Below, one piece after another: positions 41,743 through 49,620 of a stretch of 64,000 bases of DNA. A program made the translations under genes and the position numbers. Positions within the stretch are counted from its first letter, which is position 1, and each line of letters begins with the position of its first letter. The notes under the pieces are model-generated. The model saw only the letters and a list, made by a program, of their open reading frames with translations. It was not told where the DNA came from and searched no databases. Source of the DNA: Roseihalotalea indica (GTDB taxonomy: Bacteria; Bacteroidota; Bacteroidia; Cytophagales; Cyclobacteriaceae); the NCBI RefSeq assembly GCF_022458895.1, contig NZ_JAINFL010000012.1, forward strand, positions 124,001 through 188,000, written 5' to 3'.

Positions 41743-44700
41743 ATGGCGCGTAGCAGAAAGTTTGGCACCTTTGGAGGTGTCTTTACCCCATCTATTCTTA
41801 CCATCTTAGGAGTAATCATGTACCTGCGTCTGCCGACCATCGTAGGGCAGGCCGGGCTATGGACCACCATTGCCATCATCGTGATTGCCCACGTTATATC
41901 GATCACCACCGGACTGAGCGTATCCTCCATTGCCACTGATAAAAAAGTGCAGGCTGGCGGGACGTATTTTATGATCTCCCGCAGTTTAGGGCTACCGATT
42001 GGCGGTACACTGGGGTTGGCCCTGTTTGTAGGGCTTTCATTCAGTGTGAGTTTATACATCATCGGCTTCTCCGAAAGCTTTTTGACCTACTGGGGGTGGG
42101 ATGCAAGCAAAGATAGCATCCGGCTGACAGGCAGTATTGCCCTGCTCACTGTAACCATCATCACGTTTATCAGCACATCGCTGGCCTTACGGATGCAGTT
42201 CTTCATTATGGCTGCCATCATTCTCTCATTAATCTCCATTGTTTTCGGTGGGCATTCGTACGAACCTTCCGATCCTCAGTTAACTATTCCGACGGGCGGG
42301 GTATCTTTTATGCTACTCTTCGGTATTTTCTTCCCGGCGGTTACCGGTTTTGAGGCAGGCGTATCGATGTCGGGCGATTTAAAAGATGCGAAGCAGTCTA
42401 TCCCGCAGGGTACCATCCTGGCTATTGTGGTAGGGTTGGTTGTCTATATTGCGTTAGCCTTTTTCCTGACCTTTACGGTTGATGCCAACGCACTGGCTAC
42501 GGATAATCAGATATTATTGAACATTGCCTGGATACCAGAGCTGGTGATTGCCGGCATCTGGGGCGCTACCATTTCGTCGGCATTGGGGAGCATCCTGGGA
42601 GCACCGCGTATCCTTCAGGCTACGGCAGCCGATAGAATCTCACCTGCTGTCTTTGCCAAAGGGGTAGGGGCTACGAATGAGCCTCGTAATGCCCTGCTCC
42701 TTACTTTTATTATTGCTGAAGCTGGTATCCTCATTGGAGAACTGGATGTGATTGCTCGGGTGGTATCCATTTTCTTCATTACTACTTATGGGTTTCTGAA
42801 TATTAGTGCTGCCTTTGAGGCCTGGACCAGCGCTGATTTCCGTCCTGAGTTCAAGATTCCGTCTTGGGTGAGTTTGTTGGGAGCGCTGGCATGCTTTATA
42901 GTAATGATCCAACTGGATTTTTTGGCCATGTTGGGAGCCACTCTGATCCTGGGTTTACTATACTTTTACCTTAAGCGGAAGGAGCTTGCTCTGGAATCCG
43001 GGGATGCATGGAGCGGTATTTGGGCGTCGTTGGTAAAAACCGGATTACAACGTCTCTCTTCTTCCCAACTACACGCTCGCAACTGGCGCCCCAATGTGCT
43101 AATGTTCAGCGGAAGCACCCAGGAACGTCCTCATCTGGTCGAAATGGGTCAGGCACTAACAGGCAGGTTGGGGATGCTTTCTAGTTTTGAGCTCATTCCC
43201 TCTGATAAACCGCTGCTAGCCAAAGCATCTCGCGATCTGGAAGAGCATAACATGGGCTATTTTTCTCACAAATACCAGTGTAAAGATGTGTATGAGGGGA
43301 TGGATCAGATTTCTCGGATATATGGCTTCACCGGAGTAGAGCCGAATACCGTCCTGATGGGGTGGAGTAAAACCCCTAAGAACCGCCCGCAGTTCGCTCA
43401 GCTGCTGCAAAGCTTTTATCGCTCCGACTATAATGTGGTATGTCTGTCGCACCACCCGGAACGAGGCTATGGAAATCATAAAACCATTGATGTATGGTGG
43501 AGCGGCTCGGGGCGTAACCTTGCTTTTGCCCTTAATCTCATCCGTCATATTACCGCTGGTGACCTTTGGGAAACGGCTGAATTGCGTATTATGCTAATTC
43601 TGGCTGATGCCAACCAGACCGATCTGGCCCGAAAGGCAACTGCTCAACTGCTGGAACGCTACCGGATGAACATGAAAGTGCGGTTGATTGATAATAGCTT
43701 AGAGCAACTTCCTTATACATCGGTCATCCAACGGGAATCGGAGAATACCGACCTGACCATCATCGGTATGGCTGATCCGAAATATCGAAAAGTAGAGCGA
43801 ACGGTGGAAGAGACCCACACCTTATTACAGACCCTGGGCACCAGCCTGGTGATTAGTGCCGCTTCTACTTTTGAGGAGATTAACCTCGGACTTTTACCAA
43901 CCCGGAAAACTACCGAAGAAACCGAAGCGGAAATTCCCTTACCGGATCTTCCAGTGGCCCGAAACTCATGGCTTACCCGCGACTTAGAGCGCATTGACGA
44001 GCGCAATCGACAGGTTTTGACTCGTTTTTATGAGCGTACTTTTGTGCCGTATTTTCAGGAAAGCCGTAGGGTAGCACAAGAAATAGAGAAAATACATAAC
44101 TCGGTATTCAGCAATCTACAACGCGATTGGGAAGAATACGAGGATCACTTTCGTCGCGCCCGAGCTCTTGATAAGGCTAAGAATGATGTTGCCTTCCGGG
44201 TAAGAGCTTTGCTGGAAAACCTACGCGACAAACAACTGGAACAACAACAAGAAGTCATGTCTGCCGGCATTGACTGGTATACACAGCGACTAGCCACCGA
44301 TATCATTCGGTTTCCGCAGAAGGCTGCTGTTACCTATCAACCTGAGGCTCTGGCACCATCTCAGGCAGATGACTGGAAGGTGCGCTGGCGGAAGCGGCAA
44401 ATCCGGCTTAAGGCCTGGATAAGCCGACAACCTCCCGCTCGTGTCATTGATTATCGCGAGGTCGCCATTTACTACTTGCGGGATAACCGGCAGGTTTTTC
44501 TGGCTACTATGCTTATGGCCTGGCAGGAGCAAAGCACCGTTTTTCTGGCAGATGTAAAAAATGTGGTTTCCCGACTTAACCGTCAGCTTACCTACTGGGA
44601 AAATCACCTTGAAACCCTATCTGAAGAGGTGCTGGACCAGGAAATAGAAACCTTTTTGCAAGAAAGCCCCGACCTGGAAGAACAACAGAAGCAATGGCAA

Positions 44701-46800
44701 CAGCGGTGGCTACGACGTATGCAGGTAGAGTTTCGGCGAAATTTACGTCAGTTTGTGCGTACGGTAGAAGCTCCCGATGGCATGTATCAGTTGCAACAGA
44801 AGCGACAGTCGGCCAGTACTTACGAACGGTTGGCTGAGAACAATCAGGCGTGGGTAGAAGAATGGTTTCGGACGGTACGAATCCAGCTAAATACCTTATT
44901 ACTCGATGTTTTTCTGTTAGCTACTGAGAACCGGGTACAACAGGAAATGACAGATTTTACCGATGCCATGTCGCACGGTATTACCAAGCATTATCTGGAG
45001 CCGATGGAAGAGTTGCAGACCGAATTGGAAGAGTCTTTGCAGGCGGGGAAAGAGGAAGTAGATGTATCATATGAGTCGCTTAATGGCGTGACGTTTCATG
45101 AGGACTTGTCCGGCTATTACGAAGATGTGGCCAAGTTGGTAGACCAGTTGCCCGAATCTATTGAGGTACAGCCCTCGCTACAGGAAGATGGGGAAAGTGG
45201 TTCAGTGAACGTGCCAGTGCATCAGTTAGCGAATTACTGGCTGGAAACCACCTTATACCAACCTATTCAGGAAAAAGTAACGCAAGCCGATCAGCGTTTG
45301 CAACGGTGCAGCCACACGGTGCGGGATGTAGTACGGCTGGCCAGTCTGCGTAAAACCCAGCCGGGCGATTCACCGAAGGAAGATTCTCAACTCATTCAGG
45401 ATGCTCTCAAGGTTATTGAGCAGGAACAGGCAAAAATCCGCCAGCTACAGAACAGTTTACCAGCCTCTATTCAAGAACATTTGAAAGCCAGCTACGAGAA
45501 GTTGACTACCCAGGAACTGGTAAACCAAGCCGGAGGTATGGTGAACGTGATGCGGGTTTACCAAAGCCAGCGAGTGCGCACGCAACTGGAGCAATACCAG
45601 AACCGGGTTCATCAGTGGGTACGCAATATTGGTACCCGTCTGCTTTACTCTCGCAGCCAGGGCATCTTACTAGCCAAGCGACTGACCGAAACGGAAGATC
45701 AGGTACAATCACACACCGCCCGTATTCTTTCGCTGGTAGAGCAGGTTTCGCCCCGGGCCGATGTGCTTCGTCAGCTTCCGTTCTATTACCGCAACCTGTT
45801 TACCGGACAATCCGATATTAGTCAGGATTTTTGGGTAGAGCGGCCGTATGAGATGGAACTGGCCGAGCGGGCAATGGGGCGTCTGAAAAATGGCTATGCA
45901 GGTGGAATCATGCTGCTGGGTGAGCGTAATTCAGGTAAAACAGCTCTTTCGTGGCGTATCGCTAAGAAATTTACCCGAAAAGAAGATCGTATCTTTCAGG
46001 TATATCCGCCCGTAGGAGGATCTACTCAATTGTATGATTTCAGCCAGGCTCTGCAACAGGCTACTCATCAGTCCAAAGCAAATGATCAACTGATGGAGGG
46101 GCTGGCCCCAGGGTGCGTGTTTATTATCAATGATCTGGAACTGTGGTGGGAGCGCTCGGATAAGGGTTTTACGGTAGTGAAGGAGGTTATGCGCCTGCTG
46201 GCTGAATACGGTAAGCGGCATCTGTTTCTGATTAATACTAACCCGTTTGCCTTTCACTTAATGAACCAGTTATACTCCATAGAGGATATGTTTTTAAGTG
46301 TCATTCCTTATCAACCCTTCAGTACCGAAGATATTGAGCGGCTGATTTTGTTACGGCACTGGTCAGGCGGGTTGAAGTTTGTCTTGAGGCAGCAAACCGA
46401 GGATGAGCTTTCGGAGTGGAAAAAAGTGCAGTTCTTTAACAATTTCTTTGACTACTCGGGCGGTAATCCCGGTGCGGCATTGGGAGCCTGGCTGGCTAGC
46501 ATAGAGAAAGTAGGAAATAAACAGGTTCACCTGCGCTACCCTAAATCTCCAGACATAGATGCCCTCCAACATATGCCTGATGATTGGGTGGTTGTGGTTA
46601 TGCAATTTCTGCTGCATAAGCGTTTATCCGTATCCCGACTGACCCGTTTGCTACAAATGGAATATACGGAGGTGCGCACTTTACTTCAGGATGTACAGCG
46701 GGCCGGACTGATTGTGGAAAAGGGCGGCAGTGTATTTCAATTGAACATATTTATGGAAATCCATTTGATAAACTTTCTTCGAGAACAGGAGCTATTATGA
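41743..46800 (+). CDS. SLC12-type cation-chloride cotransporter fused to AAA-like ATPase
   Basis: A very large protein of 1685 residues. Residues 1-412 form an APC-fold transporter with 12 membrane segments and cation-chloride cotransporter features (GTFGGVFTPSILTILGVIMYLR, AGGTYFMISRSLGLPIGG, FPAVTGFEAGVSMSGDLKDA, SALGSILGAPRILQA). Residues 420-720 match the cytosolic SLC12 C-domain (NWRPNVLMFSG, ADANQTDLARKATAQLL). Residues 735-1375 are mostly helical, charged coiled coil. Residues 1376-1605 are a P-loop ATPase with Walker A GERNSGKT (1393-1400), Walker B FIINDLE (1460-1466), sensor-like LFLINTNPF and SGGNPGAALGAW; a winged-helix-like end follows (1610-1685). The gene is coupled to the next by an ATGA overlap. 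The fusion is unfamiliar to me; the ATPase may gate or sense transport. Confidence 0.88.
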   Translation: MARSRKFGTFGGVFTPSILTILGVIMYLRLPTIVGQAGLWTTIAIIVIAHVISITTGLSVSSIATDKKVQAGGTYFMISRSLGLPIGGTLGLALFVGLSFSVSLYIIGFSESFLTYWGWDASKDSIRLTGSIALLTVTIITFISTSLALRMQFFIMAAIILSLISIVFGGHSYEPSDPQLTIPTGGVSFMLLFGIFFPAVTGFEAGVSMSGDLKDAKQSIPQGTILAIVVGLVVYIALAFFLTFTVDANALATDNQILLNIAWIPELVIAGIWGATISSALGSILGAPRILQATAADRISPAVFAKGVGATNEPRNALLLTFIIAEAGILIGELDVIARVVSIFFITTYGFLNISAAFEAWTSADFRPEFKIPSWVSLLGALACFIVMIQLDFLAMLGATLILGLLYFYLKRKELALESGDAWSGIWASLVKTGLQRLSSSQLHARNWRPNVLMFSGSTQERPHLVEMGQALTGRLGMLSSFELIPSDKPLLAKASRDLEEHNMGYFSHKYQCKDVYEGMDQISRIYGFTGVEPNTVLMGWSKTPKNRPQFAQLLQSFYRSDYNVVCLSHHPERGYGNHKTIDVWWSGSGRNLAFALNLIRHITAGDLWETAELRIMLILADANQTDLARKATAQLLERYRMNMKVRLIDNSLEQLPYTSVIQRESENTDLTIIGMADPKYRKVERTVEETHTLLQTLGTSLVISAASTFEEINLGLLPTRKTTEETEAEIPLPDLPVARNSWLTRDLERIDERNRQVLTRFYERTFVPYFQESRRVAQEIEKIHNSVFSNLQRDWEEYEDHFRRARALDKAKNDVAFRVRALLENLRDKQLEQQQEVMSAGIDWYTQRLATDIIRFPQKAAVTYQPEALAPSQADDWKVRWRKRQIRLKAWISRQPPARVIDYREVAIYYLRDNRQVFLATMLMAWQEQSTVFLADVKNVVSRLNRQLTYWENHLETLSEEVLDQEIETFLQESPDLEEQQKQWQQRWLRRMQVEFRRNLRQFVRTVEAPDGMYQLQQKRQSASTYERLAENNQAWVEEWFRTVRIQLNTLLLDVFLLATENRVQQEMTDFTDAMSHGITKHYLEPMEELQTELEESLQAGKEEVDVSYESLNGVTFHEDLSGYYEDVAKLVDQLPESIEVQPSLQEDGESGSVNVPVHQLANYWLETTLYQPIQEKVTQADQRLQRCSHTVRDVVRLASLRKTQPGDSPKEDSQLIQDALKVIEQEQAKIRQLQNSLPASIQEHLKASYEKLTTQELVNQAGGMVNVMRVYQSQRVRTQLEQYQNRVHQWVRNIGTRLLYSRSQGILLAKRLTETEDQVQSHTARILSLVEQVSPRADVLRQLPFYYRNLFTGQSDISQDFWVERPYEMELAERAMGRLKNGYAGGIMLLGERNSGKTALSWRIAKKFTRKEDRIFQVYPPVGGSTQLYDFSQALQQATHQSKANDQLMEGLAPGCVFIINDLELWWERSDKGFTVVKEVMRLLAEYGKRHLFLINTNPFAFHLMNQLYSIEDMFLSVIPYQPFSTEDIERLILLRHWSGGLKFVLRQQTEDELSEWKKVQFFNNFFDYSGGNPGAALGAWLASIEKVGNKQVHLRYPKSPDIDALQHMPDDWVVVVMQFLLHKRLSVSRLTRLLQMEYTEVRTLLQDVQRAGLIVEKGGSVFQLNIFMEIHLINFLREQELL

Positions 46801-47507
46801 TTTTTATACGCATAGGTTTATCGGCATTGGTACTGCTCGCCGTATTTCGGGGCGCTCATTGGCTGTTTCGTTACCTGGTGCGCCGGTCTACATACTGGCG
46901 GAAAGGAAACTTTTTGCTGATTGGCGTTGAGTTTTTTGCCTGGATCATCTGGTTGTTCTGGCTACTGCACCAGTGGGTGATGGACCCGGTCATCTATACT
47001 TATCTCACTATCAGTCTGGCGCTGATTATGTTTGGGCTGCTCACCTGGTTTTTGCTACGAGACATGGTGGCGGGAATTATTTTCAAGTTACAGCATAATC
47101 TGCGCTCCCAACAGTCTATTCAGCTAGGGGATACCCGGGGGCGTTTGCAGCGGTTAGGGTTGACATCGTTAGTACTAGAGAGTGCCAGTGGTGAACAGTG
47201 TAAGATTCCTTATACCCGCCTGATCAACCAGACTGTAACTCGATACGATGCCTCAGAAGTTGCCAACAGTTTTGATTTCCAGCTACAGGTGCCACAGTCT
47301 GCTACCAAAGATGTGTGGCTGGATCGCCTACAACAGCAGCTATTGCTTTTGCCCTGGTCATCAGTAAAGAAGCCGCCCACTATTTACTGGAAAACAGAGG
47401 ATGCCAATACGTTCACCTTTGTGATTCGAGCTTATACACTGAATGCTCAGTATGCGCATCGGATTGAAAATTATTTGAAAGAACAGTACCCCATAACTTC
47501 TTCCTGA
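46797..47507 (+). CDS. MscS-like small membrane protein
   Basis: The 236-residue protein has three N-terminal membrane segments (about 3-22, 40-62, 68-92). The pore/beta-domain pattern of MscS channels is recognisable but divergent: LLRDMVAGIIFKLQHNLRSQ, then SIQLGDTRGRLQRLGLTSLV and CKIPYTRLINQTVTRYD. A C-terminal alpha-beta vestibule follows (about 150-230). Its start overlaps the SLC12-ATPase stop by 4 bp (ATGA) and its stop lies 2 bp before the antiporter gene. That arrangement points to a joint role in ion or volume homeostasis. It lacks the usual Gly/Ala-rich TM3 spacing, so channel activity is not assured. Confidence 0.75.
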   Translation: MIFIRIGLSALVLLAVFRGAHWLFRYLVRRSTYWRKGNFLLIGVEFFAWIIWLFWLLHQWVMDPVIYTYLTISLALIMFGLLTWFLLRDMVAGIIFKLQHNLRSQQSIQLGDTRGRLQRLGLTSLVLESASGEQCKIPYTRLINQTVTRYDASEVANSFDFQLQVPQSATKDVWLDRLQQQLLLLPWSSVKKPPTIYWKTEDANTFTFVIRAYTLNAQYAHRIENYLKEQYPITSS

Positions 47508-47509
47508 TT

Positions 47510-48805
47510 ATGGATCTTTTTAATCCTTATGTAGAGTCTATCGTCGTTTGTCTGGTGATTGTGCTGTCTTATGCATTCTCCATCATCTCCCGGCGTACCA
47601 ATATTCCCAGTGTGCTACTGCTGATTGGGCTGGGAGTGGGTATTCAACAGGGGCTAAAGTGGATGGAGCTTGATACGGGCAATGCGCTTTTCCCTATTCT
47701 GGAAATTCTGGGCATCTTCGGGCTGATTATGATTGTACTGGAGGCGGCCCTCGATCTGGAACTGACTAGGGACAAGCTTCCGCTCATCGGAAAATCACTG
47801 GGTATTGCGTTAATAGCATTAATAGTGACTTCGTTGGCCATTGCGTATCTGCTGCATTACTACATTCTACCGGATTTTCTAACAGCATTGGTATATGCTG
47901 TGCCTCTATCAGTCATGAGTAGCGCGATTATCATTCCTAGTGTGGCCAGTCTCATTGATTCCAAACAAGAATTTCTTATCTACGAAAGCACATTTTCCGA
48001 CATTCTGGGTATTATGTATTTCTACTTTCTGATTGGCAATCTGGAAACTCAAAAGGTAGGAGCTGTGGTGGCCGATGTAACCTTGAATATTGCGGGTACC
48101 ATCATCCTTTCCGTGGTGCTCGGGTACGTGTTGGTGTGGTTTTTTCAGCAATTGACTACCCAGGTAAAGCTTTTTCTGCTCATTGCCGTACTAGTGCTGT
48201 TGTACTCAGTCGGCAAGTTATTTCATCTTTCTTCGCTGGTTATCATACTTATTTTTGGGTTGATGCTGAATAATTATCCGCTCTTTTTCCGAAAACGATT
48301 TAAAAGCTGGATTAAGCCAAAAGTGATTGATGAAACGCTGGAAGACTTTCATCTGGTGACGATGGAATCAGCCTTTGTGGTGCGTACTTTTTTCTTTGTG
48401 GTATTCGGCATGACACTGGACCTGACCACATTGCTGGACCAGGAAGCACTAATGATTGGCTTGGCTATCGTGGTAGTAACCTATATTATACGTTGGGTTT
48501 GCCTGAAAGTGGTGTTGCTACGAAATATTCTTCCTGAACTTTGGGTAGCTCCTCGTGGCCTGATTACCATTTTGCTATTCTTTGCAATTCCGGCCGAAAT
48601 AGCCACAGAACAGTTTAATTCGGGCATTCTGCTAACGGTCGTGTTGGCCACAAGTATTATTATGACCGTAGCATTGATCGCTAAAAGCGAGCCGGAAGAA
48701 GAAGTGCATGAGCTTTCGTTTGAAAGCTGGGATGAGTTGGATAAAGAATACGAACAGGCTGCGGAAAAATCAAAGCCTGTTTCAACTCAGGAATCGGAAG
48801 TGTGA
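47510..48805 (+). CDS. CPA-family cation:proton antiporter
   Basis: The 431-residue protein has about 12-13 membrane segments and the Na+/H+ exchanger fold: SYAFSIISRRTNIPSVLLLIGLG, LGIFGLIMIVLEAALDLEL, LSVMSSAIIIPSVASLI and PELWVAPRGLITILLFFAIPAE. Asp/Glu residues at the usual half-helix positions (EAALDLEL, STFSDILG) fit a proton-coupled antiporter of the CPA1 type. A short acidic tail (EPEEEVHELSFESWDELDKE) is cytosolic. It is the last gene of the three-gene module, followed by a strong hairpin. The exchanged cation (Na+ or K+) cannot be read from sequence. Confidence 0.9.
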   Translation: MDLFNPYVESIVVCLVIVLSYAFSIISRRTNIPSVLLLIGLGVGIQQGLKWMELDTGNALFPILEILGIFGLIMIVLEAALDLELTRDKLPLIGKSLGIALIALIVTSLAIAYLLHYYILPDFLTALVYAVPLSVMSSAIIIPSVASLIDSKQEFLIYESTFSDILGIMYFYFLIGNLETQKVGAVVADVTLNIAGTIILSVVLGYVLVWFFQQLTTQVKLFLLIAVLVLLYSVGKLFHLSSLVIILIFGLMLNNYPLFFRKRFKSWIKPKVIDETLEDFHLVTMESAFVVRTFFFVVFGMTLDLTTLLDQEALMIGLAIVVVTYIIRWVCLKVVLLRNILPELWVAPRGLITILLFFAIPAEIATEQFNSGILLTVVLATSIIMTVALIAKSEPEEEVHELSFESWDELDKEYEQAAEKSKPVSTQESEV

Positions 48806-48815
48806 AACTGAAAGA

Positions 48816-48864
48816 AGATTACTGAAGCGTTCTATGCGGAAAAGTTTCTTTACTTCAGTAATCT
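48816..48864. terminator. 12-bp hairpin between convergent genes
   Basis: AGATTACTGAAG (48816-48827) and CTTCAGTAATCT (48853-48864) are perfect inverted repeats with a 25-nt loop. The element sits in the 91-bp gap between the antiporter (rightward) and the HMA gene (leftward), so it probably serves as a bidirectional terminator. U-tracts are short. Confidence 0.65.
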
Positions 48865-48896
48865 CCTTTAACAGCAGTTCACTGCGGCAGATCTTA

Positions 48897-49142
48897 TTAG
48901 CTTTTGCTTAACATCTTTTTGAACCAGCCATCAGAAATACGCTCGGCGTTAAAACCGGCCTCTTCTACGGCTTGCCGGATAGCCGCGTCCTGTAAATCTT
49001 CACCGTTTACAGTGAGCACCTTATCCGGGTTCTGGGTATCTACCTCCCATTGCTGTACGCCTTGCAGCTTGTCCAGAAATGGAGTTACGGTGGCAACACA
49101 GCCTCCGCAATTGATATTGGTCTTATATTTTAAGGTATCCAT
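48897..49142 (-). CDS. HMA-domain copper chaperone (CopZ-like)
   Basis: The 81-residue protein has a single heavy-metal-associated domain: TNINCGGCVATVTPFLDKL carries the CxxC metal site (Cys-Gly-Gly-Cys), then VDTQNPDKVLTV and a C-terminal helix AIRQAVEEAGFNAERI. It should bind Cu(I) in the cytosol and pass it to a P-type ATPase or to storage. I chose the ATG at 49142, the normal start for this family; longer frames overlap the Csp gene. It is 14 bp downstream of the Csp copper-storage gene, so both are likely co-transcribed. Length is typical. Confidence 0.92.
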   Translation of the reverse strand: MDTLKYKTNINCGGCVATVTPFLDKLQGVQQWEVDTQNPDKVLTVNGEDLQDAAIRQAVEEAGFNAERISDGWFKKMLSKS

Positions 49143-49156
49143 TGTTATTTTAATTT

Positions 49157-49486
49157 TTATTGAGCTCCAGCATAGCTTACGCAGGCTTCCTGACAAAGTT
49201 GGCATGCCTGAGCGCATTCTTTACAGTGAGTGTGTTCGTGTCGCCCGCACTCCGCAGCACATTGCTGGCAAATTTCGGCACACTGCCGGGCCATATGCTG
49301 GGCAAAGCTGGAGCCACGCGCAACCAAGTTGGCAGTAAGGGTGCAAATATCAGCACAATCACGATCAAGCTGTATACATTTGACCATCATGCTGATGTTG
49401 TCTTCGTGTAAGCATTGCTCAGAGCAATTCTGGCAAGCAGCTACACATTCGTGCAGTCTTCGTAAAAAATCTTGCTGATTCATCAT
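49157..49486 (-). CDS. Csp-type four-helix copper-storage protein (DUF326)
   Basis: The 109-residue protein has 16 cysteines placed along helices as CxxxC and CxxC pairs (HECVAACQNCSEQC, DRDCADIC, RQCAEICQQCAAEC, HCKECAQACQLCQEAC) and His-rich turns. This is the pattern of Csp proteins, which store many Cu(I) ions inside a four-helix bundle. There is no signal peptide or Tat motif, so it is a cytosolic Csp3-like form. The start is 49486 or the ATG at 49483. It is operonic with the HMA chaperone and lies far from the efflux operon at 25-36 kb, giving a second copper locus in the window. Confidence 0.93.
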   Translation of the reverse strand: MMNQQDFLRRLHECVAACQNCSEQCLHEDNISMMVKCIQLDRDCADICTLTANLVARGSSFAQHMARQCAEICQQCAAECGRHEHTHCKECAQACQLCQEACVSYAGAQ

Positions 49487-49620
49487 GATAAAAAAATTAA
49501 GTTACTGTTTTAGTGCATTAAGGTGGCTGCGTATTGAATAGGTTAGGTAAAACACCTCGAGCTCATCAACGGCGCATGACAACCACCTAAACACTTAAAA
49601 GCCGAAAACCGACAAAATGT

